The notes: generated from the sequence alone by a model not told the origin. A stretch of DNA of 6,893 nucleotides from an uncultured Lachnospiraceae bacterium (GCA_910587905.1 CAJUOF010000366.1:1-6893), one strand, 5' to 3'; shown: positions 1 to 6,591, counted from the stretch's first letter. Numbers and translations: made by a program.

Positions 1-15
1 ACGCTCTTCCGATCT
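1..15 (+). other. Illumina adapter remnant (non-biological)
   Basis: The first 15 bases, ACGCTCTTCCGATCT, are identical to the 3' end of the Illumina TruSeq universal adapter. Genomic sequence therefore begins at about position 16. The junction creates a false in-frame TAG at 15-17 in front of the ygfK reading frame. That TAG should not be read as a real gene boundary. Confidence 0.93.
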
Positions 16-17
16 AG

Positions 18-1430
18 AAGGTCTTTGGGAAAGTGAAGCCCGGACAGACGGCCGGGGGAACGGCGGCCGTGGTGGGCGGCGGTCCTGCCGGCATGGCGGC
101 GGCTTTCTATCTGGCCAGGGAGGGCGTGAAGGTCACCCTCTTTGAGAAACGGGAACGGCTGGGGGGCATTGTGTCTTCGGTGATCCCGGATTTTCGGATC
201 GACGATGCGGTCATTGGGAAGGACGCCTCCCTGTTGGAGCGGCTTGGCGTGGACATCCGGTGCGGGGCGGGGGCTCCTGCGGTAGATATCCTGCAAAAGG
301 AATATGACCATGTGGTCCTGGCGGTGGGCGCCTACAAGCGGAGTGCGCTTGCCCTTGCCGGCGGGAGGGCCTTAAATGCGTTGGACTTTTTAGAGAAGTT
401 CAATGAGACCAAGGGAGAACTGAATCTGGGCAGGAACGTGGTGGTGATCGGCGGCGGAAATACGGCCATGGACACGGCCAGGGCGGCTAAACGGTGCAAG
501 GGCGTGGAGCATGTCTTTCTGGTCTACCGGAGGACGAAGCGGTACATGTCGGCGGATGAGCAGGAACTCGCCCTCGCCCTGGAGGACGGCGTGGAGTTTA
601 AGGAGCTTCTGGCCCCCGTCTCTCTGGCGGAGGGAGCGCTCCTCTGTGACCGGATGGCCCTCGGGGAGGCGGACGCTTCCGGGAGAGCCGGCGTGGTTCC
701 CACGGGAAATCAGGAATCGGTCCCTGCGGACACGGTGATCGCCGCCCTGGGCGAGAAGGTGCCCACGGATTACTATGAGGCCAACGGCATTGCCGTGGAC
801 GGGAAGGGCCGTCCTCTGGTCAGTGACACCCTGGAGTGCAGCAGAGCCGGCGTTTACGTGATCGGCGACGGTCTTTTCGGCCCGTCCCTGGTGGTGAAGG
901 CCATGGCGAACGCCATGAAGGCGGCGGAGGCCATCCTCGGGAAGGCCGTGTCCGGGGACAGGAGCGAGGCTGCGGATGAGAAGACCATCCGTGACCGGAA
1001 GGGGATCCTGGCGGAACCGAAGGCCGGGGTGGACACGGGAAGGTGCCTGGGCTGTTCTACGGTCTGTGAAAACTGTGCGGACGTCTGTCCCAACCGGGCC
1101 AATGTGGCGGTGCGGGTGCCGGGACTTTCCCAGACGCAGATCCTCCATGTGGATTATATGTGCAATGAGTGCGGGAACTGTAAAAGCTTCTGTCCCTACG
1201 CCAGCGCCCCCTATCTGGATAAGTTTACCCTCTTTGCCAATGAGACGGACATGGCTAAGAGCAAGAATCAGGGTTTTGTGGTGCTGGATAGAGAGCGGGT
1301 TCTCTGCAAGGTCCGCTATCTCGGGGAGGGATTCACCTGGGAGAAGGGACAGGAGAGCCGTCTGGAGAGCGGACTTGGGAAGCTGATGGAAACGGTGTGC
1401 GGAGACTACTCCTATTTGCTGGAGGTCTGA
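18..1430 (+). CDS. ygfK: YgfK-type Fe-S/FAD oxidoreductase, C-terminal part (5' truncated by contig edge)
   Basis: This is the C-terminal portion of YgfK, named 'putative selenate reductase subunit' in family models and since linked to anaerobic urate/purine breakdown. It resembles the glutamate synthase small subunit and the N-terminal half of dihydropyrimidine dehydrogenase. Residues are counted from the GTG at 33, which is an internal Val. An FAD-binding GGGPAG lies at 15-20, a second dinucleotide-binding GGGNTA at 140-145, and the FAD-contacting YVIGDG at 275-280. Two cysteine clusters follow: C338, C341, C345, C348, C352 (CLGCSTVCENCADVCPNRAN) and C377, C380, C383, C387 (CNECGNCKSFCP). 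These typically hold two 4Fe-4S clusters and match E. coli YgfK closely. The frame stays open upstream to the adapter junction (AAG GTC TTT GGG AAA). E. coli YgfK is about 1030 residues, so slightly more than half is missing. The protein has no signal peptide or membrane segment in the visible part. It is probably cytoplasmic and co-transcribed with hyuA 19 bases downstream. The exact substrate is not settled by the sequence. Confidence 0.93.
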   Translation, partial: KVFGKVKPGQTAGGTAAVVGGGPAGMAAAFYLAREGVKVTLFEKRERLGGIVSSVIPDFRIDDAVIGKDASLLERLGVDIRCGAGAPAVDILQKEYDHVVLAVGAYKRSALALAGGRALNALDFLEKFNETKGELNLGRNVVVIGGGNTAMDTARAAKRCKGVEHVFLVYRRTKRYMSADEQELALALEDGVEFKELLAPVSLAEGALLCDRMALGEADASGRAGVVPTGNQESVPADTVIAALGEKVPTDYYEANGIAVDGKGRPLVSDTLECSRAGVYVIGDGLFGPSLVVKAMANAMKAAEAILGKAVSGDRSEAADEKTIRDRKGILAEPKAGVDTGRCLGCSTVCENCADVCPNRANVAVRVPGLSQTQILHVDYMCNECGNCKSFCPYASAPYLDKFTLFANETDMAKSKNQGFVVLDRERVLCKVRYLGEGFTWEKGQESRLESGLGKLMETVCGDYSYLLEV

Positions 1431-1449
1431 GCGTTCGGAGGGGAAAGCG

Positions 1450-2835
1450 ATGGGGAAACGATTGTTTTTCGGCGGGCTGGTGGTCTTCGGGGACGGAGTG
1501 AAGGCCGTGGACGTCCTCACGGAGGGGGAGAAGATCCTTGCGGTGGGGGAACATCTTAGGGCGGAGGAGGCCGAGCGGGTGGACATTTCCGGAAAGTACC
1601 TGTTTCCGGGGTTCATCGACGGCCACACCCACATGGCGCTGGAGGTGTCGGGCACGGTGACGGCCGATGATTTTGACCGGGGAACCAGGGCGGAGCTGGC
1701 CGGAGGCACCACCTGTATCGTGGATTTTGCCACCCAGAACCGGGGGGAGAGCCTTGTCTGGGCTCTCCGCCACTGGCACCAGAAGGCGGACGGGAGAAGC
1801 CACTGCGACTATGCCTTCCACCTTGCCTTGTCGGACTGGAACCCGTCTGTGAGGGAGGAGCTTTTTAAGGTCACGGCGGAGGGAATCCGTTCCTTCAAGC
1901 TCTATACCACCTATGACGGCATGGTGGTGGACGATCAGGCCATCTACGAGATCCTCACAAGGCTCAAAGAACTTGGTGGGATTGCCGGGATCCACTGTGA
2001 GAATAAGGGGATCATCGACGCCCGTCTTCTGGAGGTGCTCCGGGAGAAGGGAAGCAGACGGGAGGTCTCGGATTATCCCGGGACCCGCCCGGCTCTGGCG
2101 GAAGCGGAGGCGGTGAGCCGGGTGCTAAGGATCGCCGCCTGTGTGGACACACCGGTCGTGATCGTCCATTTGAGCTCTGCGGAGGGCTGGCAGGAGGTGA
2201 AGCGGGCCAGGGAGCGGGGGCAGAAGGTATTGGTGGAAACCTGTCCCCAGTACCTGCTTCTGGACGAGAGCCGTTACGGGCTTCCTGCCCCGGATGCCAG
2301 AAAGTATATGATCGCTCCGCCCCTTCGTGGGAAGAAGGATCAGGAGGTCCTCTGGAAGGCTCTTGCGGGGGGCGGGATCCAGACCATTGCCACGGACCAT
2401 TGTAGTTTCACGGAGGAGCAGAAGGAGATGGGGAGGGAGGATTTTTCCAGAACGCCCTGCGGCATGCCGGGGGCGGAGGAGAGGCCGGCCCTGATCTGGC
2501 ACTTCGGCGTGGGGGCGGGACGGCTCTCGGAAGGGCAGATGTGCCGGTATCTGGCGGAAAATCCAGCGAAGCTTTACGGCCTTTACCCGAAGAAGGGGGT
2601 GATCGCACCGGGAAGCGATGCGGATCTGGTGATCTGGGATCCGGAAGAGGAACGGGTTTTGTCTGCCGGATTGTCTGCCGTCGGCTATTCTCCCTTTGCG
2701 GGCATGGCCCTTACGGGCAGAGCGAAGGCCGTCTATCTCCGGGGGGAGCTTGCGGCCCGTGACGGACAGATCGTGAAAGAGTATGGGGGAAGGTATCTGA
2801 GGGCGGGAGCGCCCAAGATGATAGAAATCCTATGA
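1450..2835 (+). CDS. hyuA: Hydantoinase / dihydropyrimidinase (cyclic amidohydrolase)
   Basis: This is a complete amidohydrolase-superfamily enzyme of 461 residues, the same length as E. coli HyuA (D-phenylhydantoinase). The family hydrolytically opens cyclic amide rings (hydantoins, dihydropyrimidines) to N-carbamoyl amino acids in the cytoplasm. All expected binuclear-metal ligands are visible: H59 and H61 in GFIDGHTHM, the carbamylated lysine K150 in SFKLYTTY, H182 in GIHCEN, H240 in IVHLSS and D316 in ATDHCSF. Tyr155 is at the place of the substrate-binding tyrosine of D-hydantoinases. A GSDADLVIWDP stretch (388-398) is the usual C-terminal beta-sandwich motif. The ATG at 1450 is supported by GGAGGGG at 1437-1443, six bases upstream. 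The 19-base gap to ygfK implies one operon. In a purine-degrading locus the likely role is opening a ring of a urate-derived intermediate; this is inference, and pyrimidine or hydantoin substrates remain possible. An allantoinase is less likely, because the closest match in length and context is HyuA. Confidence 0.9.
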   Translation: MGKRLFFGGLVVFGDGVKAVDVLTEGEKILAVGEHLRAEEAERVDISGKYLFPGFIDGHTHMALEVSGTVTADDFDRGTRAELAGGTTCIVDFATQNRGESLVWALRHWHQKADGRSHCDYAFHLALSDWNPSVREELFKVTAEGIRSFKLYTTYDGMVVDDQAIYEILTRLKELGGIAGIHCENKGIIDARLLEVLREKGSRREVSDYPGTRPALAEAEAVSRVLRIAACVDTPVVIVHLSSAEGWQEVKRARERGQKVLVETCPQYLLLDESRYGLPAPDARKYMIAPPLRGKKDQEVLWKALAGGGIQTIATDHCSFTEEQKEMGREDFSRTPCGMPGAEERPALIWHFGVGAGRLSEGQMCRYLAENPAKLYGLYPKKGVIAPGSDADLVIWDPEEERVLSAGLSAVGYSPFAGMALTGRAKAVYLRGELAARDGQIVKEYGGRYLRAGAPKMIEIL

Positions 2836-2885
2836 CAAAATGACTGGCGGACTTTGTGACAGGACGGCAGGGGGCTTAAACGGGG

Positions 2886-2908
2886 CAGGCCCTATGGCCG
2901 GCCGCCTG
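2886..2908 (-). terminator. Weak hairpin between convergent genes
   Basis: CAGGC (2886-2890) pairs with GCCTG (2904-2908), and internal GGCC repeats allow alternative pairing. It sits in the 73-base gap between the converging hyuA and regulator genes, immediately after the regulator stop codon at 2909-2911. On the minus strand only a short GTTTAAG follows, so the T-tract is poor. It could serve as a weak terminator for the regulator, but it may be chance pairing in GC-rich DNA. Confidence 0.25.
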
Positions 2909-3604
2909 TCAGGCCTCCAGTTCGCCCAGATAGCGGTAGACGGTAGCCGGGGAGCAGGAGAGATGCTTGGCCACAAAGGAGATCCCGCCTTTGAGCTGGA
3001 ACATGCCCCGCTCCTGAAGCTTCTGGACGATGTCCTTTTTCTCGGACTGGTTCAGCCGGTCGACCGGCATGGACAGGGAGGCGGTCACGCTGTCCAGCAT
3101 TTTCTGCATGAGGGAGGCCGTGTCGATGGAGAAGCCCTCCGTGAGGGAATCGGGCTTTTCCCGCCGGACGTCCGGCTCCCCGGCGGGACGCTCTCTGGGC
3201 GGAAGGGTTTTTAAGAAGGCTTCCGGGTGGAGGGTGTGGAGGAGCTTTTCTGACAGCTCCTTGTAGCGGCTGTCGTCAAAATTGATGCCCAGAAGGCCCA
3301 CCGGGTTGCCCTCCCCGTCTTTGATGAAGAGGGTGGAGGCCCTGAGGGTCCGGCCGTCCCCGGTCTCCACCGGATAGTCGAAGAGGTAATCGTTGGTCTT
3401 ATAGGAGCCGGTGGCCAGGGTCTGGAGGGCGGCGTCGGTGGTGGGGCTTCCCACGGCCCGGTCGCTGATGTGGCTGTTGGCGATGGCGACGATCTGGCTG
3501 TGCTCTGCCGTGATGTCGTGGAGAACGATCTCGTAATCCGGCCCCAGGGCCTTTCCGAGGAAGTCCACGAGAATTTTATAGGAATCAAGGATGTTGGATG
3601 ACAT
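2909..3604 (-). CDS. YheO/DauR-type PAS-domain transcriptional regulator
   Basis: This 231-residue protein has the two-part layout of YheO/DauR regulators. Residues about 7-115 form a PAS_6/YheO-like sensor domain, with hallmarks LGPDYEIVLHD (20-30), GSYKTNDYLF (66-75), STLFIKDGEGNPVGLLGINF (90-109). A variable charged Pro-rich linker runs from about 130 to 155. A C-terminal helix-turn-helix (HTH_22 type) covers about 183-231, with the recognition part SCSPATVYRYLGELE (216-230). The family includes DauR, a repressor of D-arginine catabolism, so a ligand-sensing role in catabolism is plausible. The ATG is preceded by AAGGAG on the minus strand (positions 3612-3617), seven bases away. The gene is convergent with hyuA and divergent from the molybdenum hydroxylase gene, so it is the natural candidate to control the latter and perhaps itself. 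Ligand and sign of regulation cannot be read from the sequence; a purine or degradation product is a guess. Confidence 0.88.
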   Translation of the reverse strand: MSSNILDSYKILVDFLGKALGPDYEIVLHDITAEHSQIVAIANSHISDRAVGSPTTDAALQTLATGSYKTNDYLFDYPVETGDGRTLRASTLFIKDGEGNPVGLLGINFDDSRYKELSEKLLHTLHPEAFLKTLPPRERPAGEPDVRREKPDSLTEGFSIDTASLMQKMLDSVTASLSMPVDRLNQSEKKDIVQKLQERGMFQLKGGISFVAKHLSCSPATVYRYLGELEA

Positions 3605-3643
3605 AAGGCTTCTCCTTTTGTTTTCTGTACGGGAAACATACCG

Positions 3644-3672
3644 ATTATCTCACGCCATTGGGATTTTTGCAA
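3644..3672 (-). promoter_or_regulatory. Sigma-70 type promoter of the PAS-HTH regulator
   Basis: On the minus strand a -35 element TTGCAA (3667-3672, itself a palindrome) is separated by exactly 17 bases from a -10 GATAAT (3644-3649). The -10 is preceded by TGA, giving an extended -10 TGnGATAAT. Transcription would start near 3637, leaving a leader of about 33 bases that carries the AAGGAG ribosome binding site. No equally good promoter is visible on the plus strand for the divergent hydroxylase gene. That gene may therefore depend on an activator. Confidence 0.6.
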
Positions 3673-3710
3673 GGGATAAGGGAAATTTTGTGGGAAGCAT
3701 TTTGCAGGGA
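3663..3710 (+). repeat. Three imperfect direct repeats in the divergent promoter region
   Basis: Related copies read ATTTTTGCAAGGGA (3663-3676), ATTTTGTGGGA (3685-3695) and ATTTTGCAGGGA (3699-3710). Aligned on TTTTG, the copies are 21 and then 14 bases apart. The first overlaps the regulator's -35 element and the third runs into the ribosome binding site of the hydroxylase gene. They are candidate operator half-sites for the adjacent PAS-HTH regulator. The repeats are short and imperfect, so they are suggestive only. Confidence 0.35.
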
Positions 3711-3714
3711 GGAA
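3706..3714 (+). promoter_or_regulatory. Ribosome binding site that fixes the hydroxylase start
   Basis: CAGGGAGGAA lies six bases before the ATG at 3721. It supports that ATG over the earlier in-frame TTG at 3658, whose extra 21 residues match nothing in the family. The ferredoxin-like fold normally starts directly with a short strand such as MFELNVNGK. Confidence 0.8.
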
Positions 3715-3720
3715 TCACGG

Positions 3721-6279
3721 ATGTTTGAACTGAATGTAAACGGAAAAACGGTTTATTCGGAATCTGATCAAAAGCTGCTGTCTTTTCTGAGGGACGACTT
3801 AAAGATCACTTCGGCCAAGGACGGCTGCAGCGAGGGGGCCTGCGGCACCTGCACGGTCCTGGTGGACGGGAAGGCGGTGAAGGCCTGTGTCCAGAAGGTG
3901 TCCAAATTCGCAGGCAAGTCCATTCTCACCGTGGAGGGCTTAAGCGAGCGGGAGAAGGCGGTCTACGAGTACTGCTTCGGGGCGGCCGGGGCGGTCCAGT
4001 GCGGCTTCTGCATTCCGGGCATGGTCCTCTGTGCCAAGGCTCTTCTGGACGTGAATCCGGAGCCGACGGGAGCGGACGTCAAAAAGGCGATCCGGGGAAA
4101 TATCTGCCGCTGCACCGGGTATAAAAAGATTGAGGAAGCCATCCTCATGGCGGGAAGGTTTTTCCGGGAAAATCTGGGGATTCCCGAGATGCCGAAGGAG
4201 CTCCACATGAACGAGCGTTTCAACCGGCCGGATGCGGCGAAGAAGGTCAACGGAACTGGGAAGTATGCGGACGATCTGGAGTTTCCGGGCATGCTCCACG
4301 CAAAGGCGGTCCGCTCGAAGTATCCTCGGGCCAGGATCAACCGGATTGACATCGGCAAGGCTCTGGCCCATCCGGACTGCGTGAGGATCCTTCTGGCGGC
4401 GGACGTGCCGGACAATGTGACCGGCCATGTGAAGAAGGACTGGGACGTGATGATCCCGGAGGGCGGGATCACCCGCTATGTGGGGGACTGTCTGGCTCTG
4501 GTGGCGGTGAGCCGGAAGGAGAGTCTGGAGGAGGTGGTCTCCCTGGTGGAGGTGGATTACACGGAGCTTGCTCCCGTGACCACGCCCCAGGACGCCTTAA
4601 AAGGGGATGCGCCCCTGATCCACGAGGACGGGAATATCATGAGTAAGTCCATGCTGATTCGGGGGGATGTGAAAACGGCTCTGGCGAATTCCAAATATGT
4701 GGTGACAAGAAAGTACAAGACGCCCCATCAGGAACACGCCTTCATGGAGCCGGAATGTGCGGTGGCCCTGCCGGAGGGGGCGGACGGGCTGGTGGTCTAC
4801 ACGGGGGGCCAGTCGGTCTATGACGAGCAGCGGGAGATTGCGGCCATGTTGAAGATCCCGAGGGAGAAGGTGCGGTGTCATTCCATGCTGGTGGGCGGCG
4901 GCTTCGGCGGCAAGGAGGACATGAGTGTCCAGCACCATGCGGCTCTGATGGCCTGGTTTACGAAGAGGCCGGTCAAGGTGAAGTTCACCAGGCAGGAGAG
5001 TCTGGCTTATCACACCAAGCGCCATCCCATGGAGATCGAGATCACCACCGGCTGTGACGAGAACGGGATTCTGACGGGTATGAAGGCGGTGATCATCGCT
5101 GACACGGGCGCCTATGCTTCTCTCGGCGGCCCGGTGCTGGACCGTGCCTGCACCCATGCGGCGGGGCCTTACAATTATCAGAATGTGGATATTTTTGGCA
5201 TGTCGGTCTACACCAACAACATGGTCTCCGGCGCCTTCCGGGGCTTCGGGGCGGCTCAGAGTAATTTTGCCATGGAGCAGAACCTGAACCTGCTGGCGGA
5301 GATGGCCGGTATTTCCCCCTGGGAGATCCGTTACCGGAACGCCATCCGGCCAGGGCAGATCCTGCCCAACGGACAGGTCGCCGACGAGAGCACGGGGGCC
5401 GTCCAGTGTCTGGAAGCGGTGAAGGAGGTTTATGAATCAAGTCCCAGGGCGGGCATTGCCCTCGGCTGGAAGAACAGCGGCAAGGGGGTCGGCATTGTGG
5501 ACAGCGGCCGGTGCCGGCTGGAGGTCCGGGAGGGAAAGGTCTTTGTGTTTACTTCGGCGGCCTGTATGGGGCAGGGGATCGCCGTCATGTGCGAGACCAT
5601 TCTCTGCGAGGCTACAGGGATCGCCCCTTCTCTGGTGGTCCATGTGGACGCCGACACCAGGGATACGCCGGACTCCGGCACCAGCACTGCTTCCCGTCAG
5701 ACGGTGGTGACCGGGGAGGCCGTGCGGGTGGCGGCTGGGAAGCTTCGGGCGGATCTTGTGGGGAGGACGCTCTCGGACCTGGAAGGGAAGGACTATTATG
5801 GGGAATATCATCCCATGACCGACGGGCTTGCCTCTGACAAGGAGTATCCGGTCCGCCATGTGAGCTACAGCTATGGCGTGCAGGTGGTGCTTCCTGACGA
5901 AAACGGAAAGATTGAGAAGGTGGTCGCCGCCTATGACGTGGGCACTCCGGTGAATATTCAGTCGGTGGAGGGCCAGATCGAGGGCGGCATGGTCATGGGA
6001 CTGGGCTACGCCCTGACGGAGGAGTTTCAGTGTGTGGACGGCTACTGCAAGTCGAAGCTCGGCACCCTGGGGCTTATGCGGGCCACGGAGGTCCCGGAGC
6101 TGGAGGTGAAGCTGGTTCAGGGCCCTGGAAAGATTCCGCTGGCTTTCGGCGCCAAGGGCTGCGGGGAGCTCTGCATGATCCCCACCGGGGCCGCCTGCGC
6201 CCACGCCTACTACCGGCTGGACGGGAAGTTCCGCACCTCCATGCCCCTTCAGGATACTTATTATAAGAAGGCGAAGTGA
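3721..6279 (+). CDS. xdhD: Molybdenum hydroxylase of the xanthine dehydrogenase family, fused 2Fe-2S and Mo domains (XdhD / selenium-dependent XDH type)
   Basis: The 852-residue enzyme fuses the small Fe-S and large Mo subunits of the xanthine dehydrogenase family. The plant-type 2Fe-2S cluster has C36, C41, C44, C56; the second, all-helical 2Fe-2S domain has C94, C97, C129, C131 (CGFC...CRC). From about residue 165 come the molybdopterin domains: GGGFGGKE (392-399), AFRGFG (505-510), MGQG (616-619), GTSTASRQ (653-660) and the catalytic glutamate E816 in AKGCGELC. E399, R475 and F509 correspond to the purine-contacting Glu802, Arg880 and Phe914 of bovine xanthine oxidoreductase; the R475-F509 spacing (34) is identical. 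This favours a purine hydroxylase. The fused form and length fit the selenium-dependent XDH family (about 850 residues) better than E. coli XdhD (956), so the symbol is by context. Such enzymes use a labile selenium, not selenocysteine, and no in-frame TGA occurs. No FAD domain or subunit is encoded here, so electrons must pass to a partner elsewhere, possibly YgfK. A cytoplasmic location is expected. Confidence 0.9.
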   Translation: MFELNVNGKTVYSESDQKLLSFLRDDLKITSAKDGCSEGACGTCTVLVDGKAVKACVQKVSKFAGKSILTVEGLSEREKAVYEYCFGAAGAVQCGFCIPGMVLCAKALLDVNPEPTGADVKKAIRGNICRCTGYKKIEEAILMAGRFFRENLGIPEMPKELHMNERFNRPDAAKKVNGTGKYADDLEFPGMLHAKAVRSKYPRARINRIDIGKALAHPDCVRILLAADVPDNVTGHVKKDWDVMIPEGGITRYVGDCLALVAVSRKESLEEVVSLVEVDYTELAPVTTPQDALKGDAPLIHEDGNIMSKSMLIRGDVKTALANSKYVVTRKYKTPHQEHAFMEPECAVALPEGADGLVVYTGGQSVYDEQREIAAMLKIPREKVRCHSMLVGGGFGGKEDMSVQHHAALMAWFTKRPVKVKFTRQESLAYHTKRHPMEIEITTGCDENGILTGMKAVIIADTGAYASLGGPVLDRACTHAAGPYNYQNVDIFGMSVYTNNMVSGAFRGFGAAQSNFAMEQNLNLLAEMAGISPWEIRYRNAIRPGQILPNGQVADESTGAVQCLEAVKEVYESSPRAGIALGWKNSGKGVGIVDSGRCRLEVREGKVFVFTSAACMGQGIAVMCETILCEATGIAPSLVVHVDADTRDTPDSGTSTASRQTVVTGEAVRVAAGKLRADLVGRTLSDLEGKDYYGEYHPMTDGLASDKEYPVRHVSYSYGVQVVLPDENGKIEKVVAAYDVGTPVNIQSVEGQIEGGMVMGLGYALTEEFQCVDGYCKSKLGTLGLMRATEVPELEVKLVQGPGKIPLAFGAKGCGELCMIPTGAACAHAYYRLDGKFRTSMPLQDTYYKKAK

Positions 6280-6327
6280 GAATCCGCCTGGCGGCATGCT
6301 CTTTGCAAAGGACATAGGAATATTTTC

Positions 6328-6363
6328 GGGAAACGGCATGGCCTCGGCTATGCCGATTTTCCC
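6328..6363 (+). terminator. Rho-independent terminator candidate after the hydroxylase gene
   Basis: CGGCATGGC (6334-6342) pairs with GCTATGCCG (6347-6355) around a CTCG loop, with one G-U pair. The stem can extend outward through GGGAAA (6328-6333) and TTTTCCC (6357-6363) with single-base bulges. The T-run ATTTT follows the core stem on the plus strand. It starts about 50 bases after the hydroxylase stop. On the minus strand the same hairpin is followed by TTTCCCG, so it could act weakly in both directions. Confidence 0.6.
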
Positions 6364-6461
6364 TCTGCCTTTTTGCCCTGTTCCGTATCGGAACGTTCAT
6401 AGATGGCAGCCATTTCCTGTATCCTGCGCATGATTTCTGCCCGGATGTGGGGCGGGCCCAG
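6348..6461 (-). pseudogene. Possible remnant of the 3' end of an unidentified gene
   Basis: Between an in-frame TAA (6464-6462) and a TAG (6350-6348) the minus strand reads 37 codons with a protein-like sequence. It includes the amphipathic stretch IRAEIMRRIQEMAAIYER followed by a charged Lys/Glu-rich tail. The only ATG (6431-6429) has no convincing ribosome binding site, and no frame upstream continues for long. The TAG sits in the stem of the terminator hairpin, as the end of a real gene often would. I do not recognise the family. It may be the leftover C-terminus of a decayed gene, or chance. Confidence 0.25.
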
Positions 6462-6531
6462 TTATTTCCAAAGCTTAAAAAGATGTCGAATTGTCAACGA
6501 TTACTTGACAGTAACTGCGAGGGCTCCTGCC

Positions 6532-6560
6532 TTGTAAAATCGGGAGATTTATGGTAGTAT
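6532..6560 (+). promoter_or_regulatory. Promoter candidate for the Rpn-family gene
   Basis: A -35-like TTGTAA (6532-6537) lies 17 bases before a -10-like TAGTAT (6555-6560). The -10 is preceded by TGG, an extended -10 (TGnTAGTAT). Each hexamer matches consensus at four of six positions. Transcription would start near 6567, leaving a leader of about 30 bases. The placement after a terminator supports an independent transcription unit. Confidence 0.45.
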
Positions 6561-6582
6561 GGAAATACGAAAATAAAAGGGA

Positions 6583-6591
6583 AAGCAGGTG
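6583..6591 (+). promoter_or_regulatory. Ribosome binding site of the Rpn-family gene
   Basis: AAGCAGGTG matches the ideal AAGGAGGTG at eight of nine positions. The AGG core ends eight bases before the GTG at 6598, favouring that start. Two other in-frame GTG codons (6589 and 6592) overlap or abut this site and could be served only by the weaker AAAGGG at 6576-6581. Confidence 0.55.

Noticed and set aside
33..35. GTG as the true start of the first gene
   Set aside because: The frame continues upstream to the adapter junction, YgfK is normally about twice this length, and no ribosome binding site fits.
390..1733. Long open frame of 447 codons on the minus strand across ygfK and hyuA
   Set aside because: It is antisense to two clearly recognised genes, shows low-complexity Arg/Pro/His/Ser-rich sequence without a family motif, and is the expected by-product of GC-rich third positions.
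3658..3660. TTG as an earlier start of the hydroxylase
   Set aside because: The extra 21 residues do not fit the ferredoxin-like fold, and the strong ribosome binding site is placed for the ATG at 3721.
3721..6279. Selenocysteine in the hydroxylase
   Set aside because: Selenium in this enzyme family is a labile cofactor atom. The frame contains no internal TGA, and I see no reason to propose a selenocysteine insertion element.
5437..6339. Open frame of 300 codons on the minus strand within the hydroxylase gene
   Set aside because: It is antisense to the conserved Mo domain, has no recognisable motif and is a shadow of the real gene.
6505..6540. TTGACA (6505-6510) with TAAAAT (6535-6540) as the Rpn promoter
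   Set aside because: The spacer would be 24 bases, far from 17; the pair at 6532-6560 has correct spacing and an extended -10.
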